A DNA stretch of 64,000 nt from Anatilimnocola aggregata (GTDB taxonomy: Bacteria > Planctomycetota > Planctomycetia > Pirellulales > Pirellulaceae): contig NZ_CP036274.1 of the NCBI RefSeq assembly GCF_007747655.1, forward strand, positions 7,378,001 through 7,442,000. Reading direction: 5' to 3'. Below the pieces are notes generated by a model. It made no database searches and was not told the origin of the DNA. It worked only from the letters and a program-made list of their open reading frames with translations. The position numbers and the translations under genes are program-made. This document shows positions 1 to 10,261 of the stretch, one piece after another. Positions within the stretch are counted from its first letter, which is position 1. Each line of letters begins with the position of its first letter.

Positions 1-433
1 GCTTGAGGTCAGCTCCCATGAAGCCAACCTTGATTCCGCCCGCGGTTAGCTTTTTGGTTGCCGCGCCGTTGGCCATCAGCATGAACAACAAACCAACGCA
101 GGGAACAAACGAAACTAAGGCAAGCCCAATGGCACTGGCCGAGCCATAAACCCGCTTTCCCAATCCGTACATGGCGACCGACTGCAACACTGAAATCACC
201 AGCTGAAACCCCAGGATAATGTAAACGCCAAAACTCTCACCCAAGCCGCTAATGAACCGAGCCAGCACACCGAACAACAGCCCGGTGAGCAAGACATAAA
301 TCAAGAATCGCTGCGCCTTGGCAATTTCCAATAATCTCGCGCGATGGGACGCGTCTGACAGCTTGGGAAATTCCTCGACCGAAACTGGCGATGCGTACGG
401 ATTGAAGGGCTCTTGAGACATAGAACTGGCCAT
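1..433 (-). CDS. NPYxSP-type small membrane protein (partial, 3' end off window)
   Basis: An open frame begins at an ATG at 433 (a second in-frame ATG lies at 421) and runs off the left edge without a stop, giving 144 residues. The N-terminus carries the short motif NPYASP after about a dozen residues, followed by a charged linker. Three hydrophobic segments follow, at roughly residues 44-60, 68-85 and 98-115. The visible end (about residues 125-144) is polar. Small membrane proteins opening with NPY-A/S-P are common in planctomycetes; their function is unknown. The hydrophobicity pattern supports a real gene. It is transcribed in the same direction as ahcY but lies downstream of the ahcY terminator. 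Confidence 0.75.
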   Translation of the reverse strand, partial: MASSMSQEPFNPYASPVSVEEFPKLSDASHRARLLEIAKAQRFLIYVLLTGLLFGVLARFISGLGESFGVYIILGFQLVISVLQSVAMYGLGKRVYGSASAIGLALVSFVPCVGLLFMLMANGAATKKLTAGGIKVGFMGADLK

Positions 434-522
434 AACCTGATGGGTGAAGACTTGAAGACCAGCATCGTAGTCCACTGCTCGATGCTTCGCCAATGATCCC
501 TCAACTTCAGCCACCGCGCAGC

Positions 523-558
523 AAAAAGCCCGGCAGCATGCACTCACACCACCGGGCT
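523..558 (-). terminator. Rho-independent terminator downstream of ahcY
   Basis: On the minus strand a 7-bp stem (AGCCCGG, 552-558, pairing with 527-533) encloses an 18-nt loop and is followed by a run of five T. It lies 66 bases past the ahcY stop codon, in the right orientation to end that transcript. A perfect small palindrome (CCGGCT-TT-AGCCGG, 573-586) sits just before it. Confidence 0.65.
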
Positions 559-623
559 TCCCTGTTGGAGTTCCGGCTTTAGCCGGTCTTTCGCATTTAC
601 ATCTTCCTAATTCTGCCTTGGCA

Positions 624-1964
<1,341 letters not shown>

Positions 1965-2081
1965 AGGCAAAACTCCTAAGCAAACAAACGGGCCGCGCGG
2001 CAGACTCGCCCGCGGAACAGATCCCTGCCATGCCAACCGTTCGCAATCGAGCCAGTTAACGCAGGCGGTGAGTACGGCACT

Positions 2082-2111
2082 ATCATAGGGTTGAGGCAAG
2101 CAGATCGACAA
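2082..2111 (-). promoter_or_regulatory. Candidate sigma70-type promoter for ahcY
   Basis: On the minus strand TTGTCG (2106-2111) and TATGAT (2082-2087) are separated by 18 bases, close to the -35/-10 consensus. Transcription from here would give a leader of about 110 bases before the GTG start of ahcY. This rests on sequence match only. Confidence 0.45.
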
Positions 2112-2162
2112 CCCGGAAGGCCCCCAGCAAAACCCCCAATACAGGTGGACTGAATTAGCGGT

Positions 2163-2225
2163 CCGGAGTCTTTGGCGAGCAGTCGCTCACCCAACTGAAA
2201 AAGCGCTTTTCGCCAAAGCCCCCCG
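2163..2225. repeat. Imperfect inverted repeat, degenerate copy of the 13345-13417 element
   Basis: Arms at 2163-2178 and 2210-2225 pair over 16 bases with three mismatches around a 31-base centre. The core, GTCTTTGGCGA and its complement, is the same as in the better-preserved element at 13345-13417, so the two appear to be copies of one dispersed family. It sits between the HTH gene and ahcY. Confidence 0.6.
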
Positions 2226-2244
2226 TCTTCTCTCACCCGTTTAC

Positions 2245-2961
2245 TCATTCCTGCGTCCGCCGTCGTCGCCGCGCCCCCGGCCGCGGTTGCCGAAAAGACT
2301 TTGCCGCTTCCTCTTTCCCGTGCTCCACGAACGCGCACATTTCGATCGCCGTGCGGCGATCGTCGGCCAGCTTGGCCTGATGGCGTTCTTCCTTCTCTTC
2401 TTCGCTCAACGGTCGCGGATTTTTCGCCCGATGCGTCAAGTACCAGGCTGCCGCCCGCCAGTTCTTGCGCGCTTCCGTCATCAGCGTCAATTCGGGCTGC
2501 AAATCACTCAGTTCTTCTGCCCGGCGCAGTTCGAGCGCCAGATTGGGATCCCGCTTTACAGCGCGAGAAATCGAACTCTTATCGATTCCTAAATGGGCAG
2601 CTGCCTGATTCCGCGAGAACCCGATCGAAAGGAGCAACCACAACTGCTCGATGAGACTTTCAGTGAAGACGGTTAGCCGTCCCCCTTTGCAAAACGGCGC
2701 AGAATTGGGCAGTGACAGTGGCGGCCCTTCATTGGGCTTGCGCGGGATGAGATTCTCCGGCAGTGCGGGCGTGGCAATCGCAGAAGTTCCGGACTGACTT
2801 ACGTCGATCTGGGCCAAACTCAATACATCCTGTTTGTTGATTTTCTCAGGGAGGCTATCACCACTAAACTCGCGATTTCCTGGGGAAATCGCTACTTTTT
2901 GCCCCTTGGACTCAGCAGGTTTATCAACACCCCCCTTTTGCGGTTCTGGACGTAACTCCAT
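2245..2961 (-). CDS. Helix-turn-helix protein, function unknown
   Basis: A 238-residue protein starting at ATG 2961. Residues 1-100 are low-complexity and polar. An HTH unit follows at about 115-137 (GFSRNQAAAHLGIDKSSISR), then a charged helical region and a very basic C-terminus (ARRRRRTQE). HTH units of this type occur in DNA-binding regulators and in phage terminase small subunits; nothing else here identifies the role. The frame stays open up to 3129, but a consensus promoter lies inside that extension (3065-3093), so translation must begin downstream of it. The ATG at 2961 has a weak GGTGG ahead of it. It is divergent from nothing; trpF lies upstream on the same strand behind a palindrome-rich gap. 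Confidence 0.7.
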   Translation of the reverse strand: MELRPEPQKGGVDKPAESKGQKVAISPGNREFSGDSLPEKINKQDVLSLAQIDVSQSGTSAIATPALPENLIPRKPNEGPPLSLPNSAPFCKGGRLTVFTESLIEQLWLLLSIGFSRNQAAAHLGIDKSSISRAVKRDPNLALELRRAEELSDLQPELTLMTEARKNWRAAAWYLTHRAKNPRPLSEEEKEERHQAKLADDRRTAIEMCAFVEHGKEEAAKSFRQPRPGARRRRRTQE

Positions 2962-3064
2962 TCCGCAGACCACCACCTTTCCACCATTTTCGCTCGTATT
3001 AATGACAATCTCCCAACAACAGGCGCACCTACTCCGCAGCAACACCTTGTTAACTGCTGACGAA

Positions 3065-3093
3065 ATTGTACACATGCACACCTCGCCTGCCAA
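3065..3093 (-). promoter_or_regulatory. Strong sigma70-type promoter for the HTH gene
   Basis: Minus strand: TTGGCA (3088-3093), 17 bases, TACAAT (3065-3070). Both hexamers and the spacing are near consensus. The predicted start of transcription near 3058 lies inside the longest open frame of the HTH gene, which argues for the internal start at 2961. Confidence 0.6.
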
Positions 3094-3161
3094 CAACTTT
3101 TTATCAGGTGTTGTCAACTTTGTGGACAAGAGACTGCGGCCTGTGCTGAACCCAAATCATT

Positions 3162-3302
3162 GGCAGCACCGAAGGTGCGACCCTGCCAGTTGAACTATCG
3201 ATGGATGTCAGGGTGCCAGATCCGGTTAACCGGGCCGCTTGCGGCCGTTGAACTGGTGGTTCGTTTGTTTTGCAGTTCACCCGCGCAAGCGCGTGGGTGA
3301 AC
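3162..3302. repeat. Cluster of four palindromes between trpF and the HTH gene
   Basis: Four independent dyads lie within 140 bases. They are a GCACC-GAA-GGTGC hairpin with GGCA/TGCC outer pairs (3162-3187), a perfect 12-base palindrome CCGGTTAACCGG (3222-3233), GGCCGC-TT-GCGGCC (3233-3246), and a long TTCACCCGCGC/GCGCGTGGGTGAA arm pair (3276-3302). No open frame or RNA gene explains them. They may serve as trpF transcript ends or be mobile palindromic elements. Confidence 0.6.
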
Positions 3303-3392
3303 CAGATTTTAATGAACGCTAGCCGGACGCCTACGTCAGCCAAGGGCCGGGAGCCGAAAATGCTGATCGCAGTGGTGCGCTCAAGTGTGTTG

Positions 3393-4082
3393 TTAAATGG
3401 CCGCTAACGCCGCCTTCGCGGCGGCAATAAAGTCACGCACTTTGGCCGAATCCTTCTTGCCCGGCGAACTTTCGACGCCGCTGGCGACGTCGACCGCGTC
3501 GGGCTGAGCGATCCGAACTGCCTCGGCAACGTTTTCGGCGGTCAGCCCACCGGCCAAGATCACCGGCAGGCCAAAGAGTTGGTCGCGTTCGTCGCGGACC
3601 ACGTTCCAGTCGACTACTTTGCCCGTCCCGCCGAAGGCATCCGGGGCATAAGCGTCGAGCAACACGGCAGAAGGGAGGGCAACTGCCGCATCGCAGGCGA
3701 GCAGGTCGTTGGCAATCGCCGATAGATCCCGCTCTTTGCAGCGATAGGCCCGAATCATGCTCACGCGCACGTCAGGATGCGTCGAGAGGGCCGCCAGAAA
3801 CTGCACCGGCTCATCGCCGTGCAGCTGCCAGGCATCGAGCTTCAACTGCTCTTGCAGCGTCATCAGCCCGGGCTGACTTTCGTTGACAAACACCCCCACA
3901 ATGGTCACGCCCCGCCCGGCAGGCGACGTTCGCACAGCCCGCACAATTTCGGCTGCCTGTTCCGGCGTCACATAGCGCGGGCTCCGCTTGTAAAAATTGA
4001 GTCCCAGCGCATCCGCGCCAGCTTCAATTGCCTGCAAGGCGTCGTCAACGTTCGTAATGCCACAAATCTTAATGCGAAACAA
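3393..4082 (-). CDS. trpF: Phosphoribosylanthranilate isomerase
   Basis: Catalyses the Amadori rearrangement of phosphoribosylanthranilate in tryptophan synthesis, as a cytosolic TIM barrel. At 229 residues the length is normal. The catalytic cysteine is C7 in KICGIT, the SPRYV segment supplies R36, QLHGDE lies at 86-91, the general acid is D143 in LLDAY, and the phosphate loop GGTGK is at 151-155. The start ATG has GGAG eight bases upstream. No other trp gene is adjacent, so the pathway is dispersed in this genome. A divergent TrpF-like paralogue at 27360-28055 lacks the SPRYV segment, so this copy is the likely authentic enzyme. Confidence 0.95.
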   Translation of the reverse strand: MFRIKICGITNVDDALQAIEAGADALGLNFYKRSPRYVTPEQAAEIVRAVRTSPAGRGVTIVGVFVNESQPGLMTLQEQLKLDAWQLHGDEPVQFLAALSTHPDVRVSMIRAYRCKERDLSAIANDLLACDAAVALPSAVLLDAYAPDAFGGTGKVVDWNVVRDERDQLFGLPVILAGGLTAENVAEAVRIAQPDAVDVASGVESSPGKKDSAKVRDFIAAAKAALAAI

Positions 4083-4228
4083 AGGGAACTCCGGGAGAAA
4101 GCTGAACAGGCACGTCGGGGAGAGGTTGAAATCGGGAGGGCAAGGCTCCCAAAACTCATTCTAATGGACAACTGCTACTTCGTAGGATTGGCAGACCGCA
4201 TCACGACCATTGTTTGGGCAACGCGCCT

Positions 4229-5023
4229 ATGACTCCCAATCCACTTGTCACTTCACAACGATACGGGCTATTCCTGTTCGGTATGGGACAGTTTGTGGCA
4301 CCCTTTCTTTGTAATACAGAAGGAGTTCGAGAATCGATGATCTTGGCTCAAGTTGCCTTGGTGGCAGTCTTTGCCGGGCTGAGTGGACTGGATTGGGCTC
4401 GATTATTTCTGCTGGCACCAATCGTCCCCGCTACTTTCGTTCTTTGGCTGGGACAGACTCCGTTGCTGTACCAAGGGTACATGAATCAGCTTGTGTTTTC
4501 GCATGCCCTCTTTAGTTCACTCGCCATACTGGGGGTACGGCTGAGCGGAATCCGCGGTGGCTGGCCAAACCCGCCTAGTTCAGAGGGGAAATGTTGGCAG
4601 ATTTCGATAAAACAACTGCTGATCGTGACGACCGTTGTCGCGGTGGTGGTTTCAGGGGCCACCTCATTGCGCCGACTTGTCGAGGGACAAGCAGAAACAG
4701 AATCCTATGTGCCGCTCTATGCCTTGGTTGATGCACTCGCTACTAGCCTGCTAACTCTCTCGATTGTTTGGGCACTAGGAACTTCGTGGCGGTGGTTGAA
4801 CTTCAGCCTGATGCTAGTGTTGGCAGTTTTCGTCTACACGATTCAGGTTTTTGCCTTTCGCATGGAGAAAAGTTGGGATTCCCATGCCCTTCAGTTTACG
4901 GCGTGGCAAGCATTCATGATTGCCTCACTAATGGTTCTGCGGCTTGCCGGCTGGCGATTGATTCGCCCTCACCAGCAACTTAACGAATCAAGAAACTTGG
5001 ACGGCGAGTACTCCATCGAATGA
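4229..5023 (+). CDS. Polytopic membrane protein, planctomycete family, tandem copy 1
   Basis: A 264-residue protein starting at ATG 4229; a TTG five codons upstream is less likely. It has about seven hydrophobic segments and no known catalytic motif. A conserved central block, ISIKQLLIVTTVVAVVVSGA, and a C-terminal RLAGWRLI are matched in the neighbour at 5091-5960 (ISIRGLLIATTLIAITLAGA; RLAGWQLI), so the two are tandem paralogues. The I/S-R/K-x-LL-x-TT pattern just before a membrane helix recurs in many planctomycete membrane proteins without assigned function. It is divergent from trpF. Confidence 0.8.
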   Translation: MTPNPLVTSQRYGLFLFGMGQFVAPFLCNTEGVRESMILAQVALVAVFAGLSGLDWARLFLLAPIVPATFVLWLGQTPLLYQGYMNQLVFSHALFSSLAILGVRLSGIRGGWPNPPSSEGKCWQISIKQLLIVTTVVAVVVSGATSLRRLVEGQAETESYVPLYALVDALATSLLTLSIVWALGTSWRWLNFSLMLVLAVFVYTIQVFAFRMEKSWDSHALQFTAWQAFMIASLMVLRLAGWRLIRPHQQLNESRNLDGEYSIE

Positions 5024-5090
5024 AATGGGGCGATCGTCGATGGCCCCGTGAAACGATCGGCCGAGTCTTTCGTCTAACTAGCAGGTAGTA

Positions 5091-5960
5091 ATGTCCGCCG
5101 AGAACGAATCTGAGAACGAACCCGTGAACGCGGTTGCCACCATCTCGACCAGTGAACCCAACCCGTTATCCTTGGCGATCATCTGGCTCCAGCGCGCGAT
5201 GATCGGCCTGTTACTCGTCGGCCACCTTCTGCTGCCTCTTTGTGCAAACGGCGATTTGTTGCGGGATGCGGCGTTTTGCGCTCAACTGGGTTTGTTCACG
5301 AGCGTCGTTTTTCTCGGTGGACTCTCCTGGCGGACAGCGGTTCCGTTTCTGCTAGTTGGGCTCTTGGTTGGCGCCATTTGGATTCGCGTCTTTCCTGCGG
5401 AATATATTCGCGATTACGTCGTTCCCGCACTGCTCGTTCCGCAGATTCTGGCGGTTGTTTGCCTCCTGCTCGCGGCCCTGTTCTGGGTCCAAGGAACTTG
5501 GAACGCTGTTGAGACTCGCGACTTGGGACCGCTGCAGGTTTCGATTCGCGGACTGCTAATCGCGACGACCCTGATCGCAATCACACTCGCCGGTGCGAAT
5601 TGGCTGCAGACGATTGCCAGCTTTTACGATGGCTCGCCAACGTACTACGTTCTCGTTTGCCTTGTCGACGGCTTCGGTTCAGCGCTCCTCAGCCTGGCCG
5701 CGGTCTGGGCGATAGGCACTCGCGGAGCAACTGTCGTGAAGTCGCTGATTCTGCTCCTGCTCACCGCGTTTCTCGCGCTGGTGCAGATCATTGCGTTTGG
5801 GATGGCGGATTTTTGGCAATACGTCGCCGTCTATTGGGGCTGGTATGCGCTGCTGACATTCGGTTCGCTCTGGACGATGCGTCTGGCGGGCTGGCAACTT
5901 ATTCCTTCGGACCGCACTCTTCTCTCTCGTCTGCGAGGTTCATCATGGTCAGCCAGCTGA
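5091..5960 (+). CDS. Polytopic membrane protein, planctomycete family, tandem copy 2
   Basis: A 289-residue paralogue of the gene at 4229-5023. It shares the ISIRGLLIATT block before a helix, a V-D-x-x-x-S-x-L-L-x-L-x-x-V-W-A motif and the C-terminal RLAGWQLI. The first 30 residues are acidic and cytosolic in character, and seven or so hydrophobic helices follow. Its 3' end overlaps the start of the next gene by 16 bases, which suggests co-translation with it. Function unknown. Confidence 0.8.
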   Translation: MSAENESENEPVNAVATISTSEPNPLSLAIIWLQRAMIGLLLVGHLLLPLCANGDLLRDAAFCAQLGLFTSVVFLGGLSWRTAVPFLLVGLLVGAIWIRVFPAEYIRDYVVPALLVPQILAVVCLLLAALFWVQGTWNAVETRDLGPLQVSIRGLLIATTLIAITLAGANWLQTIASFYDGSPTYYVLVCLVDGFGSALLSLAAVWAIGTRGATVVKSLILLLLTAFLALVQIIAFGMADFWQYVAVYWGWYALLTFGSLWTMRLAGWQLIPSDRTLLSRLRGSSWSAS

Positions 5961-6502
5961 AATCCGTCGCCAAACATCCTTCGCTCGATCTGATTGAAGT
6001 CGCTTCTCCCTGCACGGCCGATTGGAACGCGATGCAAGGAGAAGAGCGGAAGCGATTTTGCTCGCAGTGCAACTTGAATGTCTTCAATCTCTCCGAGATG
6101 ACGCGCGAAGAGGCGTTCGCGTTCGTCGCAAAAAGTGAAGGGCGCACCTGCATTCGCATGTACAAGCGGGCCGACGGCACGCTCATCACGCGGGACTGCC
6201 CCGTTGGCCTCGCTGCGGTCCGGGCGAAGTTCGTTCGCCTGGTCGCAGCCTCCGTCGGTTTATCGGTGGCCCTGTTCGCGAGTCTACTAACTGCAGCGGG
6301 CGCGATTCCCGGCATCCGCGCCTTCACGGCGCAATCAAAAGTCTGTCGCCTGAAAAGTCACAACATGCCCGTTACCGGCAAAATGGTGATGGGCAACGTC
6401 GCTCCGCCGGTGATGGGAGTCATGCCAGCAGGTGCCGTCATGGCGCAGGGGGGCATGCAACCACCGCCCCTGCCGCCAGCACCGATCGCACCCGCAAAGT
6501 AG
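5945..6502 (+). CDS. Small membrane protein with W-x-x-M...R-F-C-x-x-C motif
   Basis: A 185-residue protein whose ATG lies inside the end of the preceding gene. The N-terminal domain carries C-x-x-x-W-x-x-M followed by RKRFCSQCNLNVFNLSEMT, a two-cysteine motif (C-x-x-C) that recurs in uncharacterised planctomycete and Bacteroidetes proteins. A single membrane helix follows at about residues 95-118. The tail is rich in Met, Pro and Gly (repeated PVMG and PPPLPPAP-type stretches). The cysteine pair could bind a metal or be redox-active, but that is inference. The overlap with the upstream membrane protein implies a joint role. Confidence 0.8.
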   Translation: MVSQLKSVAKHPSLDLIEVASPCTADWNAMQGEERKRFCSQCNLNVFNLSEMTREEAFAFVAKSEGRTCIRMYKRADGTLITRDCPVGLAAVRAKFVRLVAASVGLSVALFASLLTAAGAIPGIRAFTAQSKVCRLKSHNMPVTGKMVMGNVAPPVMGVMPAGAVMAQGGMQPPPLPPAPIAPAK

Positions 6503-6601
6503 GGTGGGTCGACGTCGCGCCCGTTGTCACTTCCGAATTGATCGACCCTCCCGCGACGAGGCCCAGCAGCACGGCGGGATGACTGGCGCTCTCGCGTTCC
6601 T

Positions 6602-6707
<106 letters not shown>

Positions 6708-6911
6708 CAGTTTCCATGGAAGCCACGCTAGCAAACGAGTCCACTTGTAGCGGTCCTGACAGCATGGCCACCTGCCTTGAAGGGCGAGGATGGTCTGCGT
6801 CGATACCACCGGAGGATTCTCCCCACAGGTCGAACAAGCCAGGATGCGCTTGCGATGCACGATGGACCGTATGCCGCGCGAAGTGAGCCCGGGTTTGCTG
6901 ACCCGTCGGCA

Positions 6912-8333
6912 ATGTCGCGGAAATATGCGCCGATTCTGCTCGTTGCCACGGCTGTCTTCCTGCTGGTGTTGGTTCTGGCTCGCTCGCCCCTCGAAGGGTA
7001 TATAGTCAGCCAGAAGATTCAGGCGGCCGATGACCGCGCGATGACGACCGCGCCGCTCGCGACGGAACAGGTAGCCGCCTGGATCAAGACCGATGCCGTT
7101 TTGGCTGCCACCGTGCAGCAAGTCTGTCCGCGGGACTCGCTCGCATCGCAGAACGACCTGATTCGGCAATTGCAAAGCGGTCTATCGGTGAAGCCCCTCT
7201 CCGCTGAGGCTGCGAATTCTAGCTGGCAGTTGGCCCTGCAACATCGCGATCGCCAATTGGCTTCGCGCTTGATTACGAAGCTCAGCCAGTCGCTCACCGA
7301 ACAGCTGAAGCATCTCGATCAAAGCGAAGCTCAGTTGCTCGTGCAGCACTATCAAAAAGTGCTGACCCAGGCCCGCGATGAAGAAGAATTCGCTCGGCAA
7401 ACGCTCGAACGGGCCCGCCACGAGCAACTTGCCGCCGCAATGCAGGCCGCCGAGCGCGAAACCAAAAGTTCCAGCGCGGTGGCCGCCAATCAAGTGAATC
7501 CCGCCTGGCAAGCTTTGCAGCAGAAGTTGCAATTGGCTAAAGCCCGGCTCGACCAATTGCTCTCCGCTCGCACGCCCGAGCATCCGCAAGTGATCGAAGC
7601 CGAAGCTCAACTCGGTGCGCTGCAGTCGCAACTCAATGCCACGCCGCAAACACTGGACGGAAGTCGCGCAGAAGAAGGTCAACATGCCCCCGCCTTGCGC
7701 GGTCCACAATTGCAAGAAGCGGCCCGCAACGACTCGCGCCTGAGTGTGCGACTGATCAGTTCGGCCGGTGAGTCGGCTGATGTAAATTCACTCTCGAGCG
7801 TCGGTCACATTCAACAACTAACGGCCGCCTGGTCGACCGCGACTGGCAAGCGAACCATGGCCGAACGGCAGTGGAGCGAAGCTCAGCAGCAATGGGTTCG
7901 CGGACTGAATACGACGGGCTGGCAAACTTCGCCCGCCTGGACGCAGCTGCAAGTTGGCGGTCGCGTGCAGCCGTTTCAATGTTTGCTGGCAGGAGCGCTC
8001 GCCCTGTGCGCTGGTCTTGGTACCTGGCGGATCAGTTATCTGGTCGCCAGCGATGGCTCGCTGATGAGCGTCGCGCAATTGGCCGAGACCTTGCCCCTGC
8101 CGGTGTTGGGCGAAGTCCCGCTCACAACCGAGTTGCCCCGCCGCACGCCAGAACGCATGAGCTGGCACTTGCAGCGCCTCACGCAGTTAAGCCTGGCCAT
8201 CATTGCGGCCGTGATCCTCGTCTCGGCCTGGGCTTCGGCCGCTGATAGCAACCTGAGTGCCCAGTGGACCAGCGATCCGGCCTCGACACTCGGCCAGGCT
8301 TTCGACCTGCTGCATCACCGCGTACTGGGCTGA
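6912..8333 (+). CDS. Wzz-like chain-length/polysaccharide co-polymerase-type protein
   Basis: Starting at ATG 6912 (MSRKYAP) the protein has 473 residues. It has a membrane helix at about 6-24, a long Gln/Ala/Leu-rich periplasmic coiled coil (about 120-290), a second helix near 360-380 and a third near 435-455. It contains SARTPEHPQVIEAEAQL, the short segment typical of Wzz/GumC-type proteins just after the coiled coil. Family members regulate polysaccharide chain length or couple polymerisation to export in the inner membrane. The frame is open to 6777, but the extension is polar and repeat-adjacent. It is followed by an ExeA-type ATPase and a CpsD-like protein, the usual companions of such a protein. 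No outer-membrane export protein is present in the window. Confidence 0.75.
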   Translation: MSRKYAPILLVATAVFLLVLVLARSPLEGYIVSQKIQAADDRAMTTAPLATEQVAAWIKTDAVLAATVQQVCPRDSLASQNDLIRQLQSGLSVKPLSAEAANSSWQLALQHRDRQLASRLITKLSQSLTEQLKHLDQSEAQLLVQHYQKVLTQARDEEEFARQTLERARHEQLAAAMQAAERETKSSSAVAANQVNPAWQALQQKLQLAKARLDQLLSARTPEHPQVIEAEAQLGALQSQLNATPQTLDGSRAEEGQHAPALRGPQLQEAARNDSRLSVRLISSAGESADVNSLSSVGHIQQLTAAWSTATGKRTMAERQWSEAQQQWVRGLNTTGWQTSPAWTQLQVGGRVQPFQCLLAGALALCAGLGTWRISYLVASDGSLMSVAQLAETLPLPVLGEVPLTTELPRRTPERMSWHLQRLTQLSLAIIAAVILVSAWASAADSNLSAQWTSDPASTLGQAFDLLHHRVLG

Positions 8334-8611
8334 TTCAATCGCTAGAGTTCGTTGAGCCGGTCTGTTTCCGAAAAGTTCAACCAACTCCCGGCCGAAATTA
8401 ACCTCTCCACCCTGCAGTCAGCTGCAATGTTTGGTCGATGCAGAAGGTGATTCGATTGAACGCGAGTGGTGGTGATGCGCTGCCCAGGGCCCGCTAGCAG
8501 CTGGCAGCCAGCAGTTCCCCGCTCGCGCGATGGCGTCTCTCCCGCCTGAGTCGTTTGCACTTCCGCCGTGGATTCACTGACGCCTGACAACGATGCTTCC
8601 AGGATAGGCCG

Positions 8612-10210
8612 ATGTACGAAAGCTCCTTTCAGATGGCACAACGTCCCTTCGCCTCCGCACCCACGGCAGCCGCCTATGTGCGCACCGGCACGCACCAGGC
8701 AGCGCTCGAAAACCTGGTTCGGTGCATCGAGCGGGCTGAAGGTGTGGGGCTGGTCGTGGGCCCCGCAGGATCGGGTAAATCGCTGCTACTGCAATTGCTG
8801 GCCGCCGGTTTCCGCAGCAAGTTTCACATCGCCATGCTCAACAGCGCTCAGCTTTGCACCCGCAAGGCACTGCTGCAAAGCATTCTGTTCGAACTGAAAC
8901 TCCCCTATCGCGAGATGGACGAGGGTGAACTCCGCCTGTCGCTCTTGCAGCATTTGGAACCGCGCGAAGGTGGTCCGCTGGGGTTGTTGCTCCTCGTCGA
9001 TGAAGCCCACTCGTTGCCGCTTCGTTTGCTGGAAGAAATTCGTCAGTTGACGAACACAGTTCGCGATGGTCAGCCGCGCGTGCGACTGGTGCTGGCCGGC
9101 AATGCGTCGATGGAAGAACGCCTGGCCAGCCCCAAGCTCGAATCGTTTCAACAACGACTCGCAACCCGCTGTTACTTGCAACCCTTGACCCGCGAAGAAA
9201 CGCTGCACTACGTGCGCGAACAAGTGCGCAACATTGGCGGCAAGCCCGAGGCGATGTTCACTGCCAGCGCGCTCGAGGCGGTCTTCATCGCCACCGATGG
9301 CATTCCCCGGCTAATCAATCAGTTGTGCGATCACGCGCTCGTCCTCGCCGCGCTCGGCGGTCATCAGCAGTTGGACGACTCGGGCATCGAAGAAGCCTGG
9401 GCCGATCTGCAGCAGCTGCCGCTTCCTTGGAGCGAAAAGAGCGTCCCCGTTGCCGAAGAAACCGGCAACATCATCGAGTTCGGGCAACTCGACGAGCCCG
9501 GCCTGCAAGTGACCGCCCCAATCGCCGACATGCTCAACAGCGATCCAGCCGCCGAAGCTGCCGCACTCATCGATCAGATCGATGATGAAATCGCCGCGCT
9601 CGATCTGCCCGAAGGTGTTCTCGCGCAAGCTGCCGGCCCCGGTGCCTATTCGCGCGACTTTTTACCGCTGCACGCTAGTAGCACCGAAGTGGAAGTGATC
9701 TTCCAGTCGGCCGCTGATCCGTTCGGCAAAGACTTCTCCGAAGAAGAAATTATCATCGACCGTTATGCTTCGCTCGAAGCGGCTGCCATGCGTGCTCGGC
9801 CGCAAGTCTATAGCGAAGAAGGTCGTCAAATCGCCGCAGCCTTGTTCAGCATTCAAGAAATGCAGGCTGCGACCGCGCCGCAAATTGCCCGCACCGAAAG
9901 CACGCCAATCGTGCAGCCGATGATTGTCGCCTCGAAGCCCGTCGAAATCAGCGAAGAGATGTACGCGGAGCCCGAGCCGGTGATTTCGCGCATCGAACCT
10001 TCGCCCGCGGCCAACGATCCGGTCTATCCGGAGCACGATCTCGCGGCCAGTGGCCAACGCGCCACTCTGCCACTCAAAGATTTTGGTAGCGACGATCGCG
10101 ACATGATCATCATCGAAGAAGAAGCTCCGCGGCGTAAGACGCACTCGGCTCCCGGCAAGCCGAAGCGGGCCGAGTATCGTCAATTGTTCAGTTCGTTGCG
10201 GCGAGGTTAG
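8612..10210 (+). CDS. ExeA/GspA-type AAA ATPase of a polysaccharide locus
   Basis: A 532-residue P-loop ATPase. It opens with MYESSFQMAQRPF, the usual start of the ExeA-like ATPases found in exopolysaccharide/PEP-CTERM loci. Walker A GPAGSGKS is at 50-57 and Walker B LLLLVDEAH at 125-133. The AAA/lid region ends near residue 275. The remaining 250 residues are acidic, low in complexity and probably disordered, which is longer than usual. A putative role is energising or regulating envelope polysaccharide assembly from the cytosolic side. It lies 278 bases after the Wzz-like gene and 51 bases before the CpsD-like gene. Confidence 0.85.
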   Translation: MYESSFQMAQRPFASAPTAAAYVRTGTHQAALENLVRCIERAEGVGLVVGPAGSGKSLLLQLLAAGFRSKFHIAMLNSAQLCTRKALLQSILFELKLPYREMDEGELRLSLLQHLEPREGGPLGLLLLVDEAHSLPLRLLEEIRQLTNTVRDGQPRVRLVLAGNASMEERLASPKLESFQQRLATRCYLQPLTREETLHYVREQVRNIGGKPEAMFTASALEAVFIATDGIPRLINQLCDHALVLAALGGHQQLDDSGIEEAWADLQQLPLPWSEKSVPVAEETGNIIEFGQLDEPGLQVTAPIADMLNSDPAAEAAALIDQIDDEIAALDLPEGVLAQAAGPGAYSRDFLPLHASSTEVEVIFQSAADPFGKDFSEEEIIIDRYASLEAAAMRARPQVYSEEGRQIAAALFSIQEMQAATAPQIARTESTPIVQPMIVASKPVEISEEMYAEPEPVISRIEPSPAANDPVYPEHDLAASGQRATLPLKDFGSDDRDMIIIEEEAPRRKTHSAPGKPKRAEYRQLFSSLRRG

Positions 10211-10261
10211 TCCGGCGAAAAAGCAAGCGGGCAGTTTTGGTTTAACAGGCGAGGAACAGTC

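Noticed and set aside
1965-2081. SAM or SAH riboswitch in the ahcY leader
   Set aside because: No consensus element of the classes I know could be traced; only weak GC-rich pairing is present.
3155-3205. tRNA-like sequence on the minus strand
   Set aside because: A D-arm-like stretch and a hairpin are present, but the T stem does not pair and no acceptor stem closes; I list it only within the palindrome cluster.
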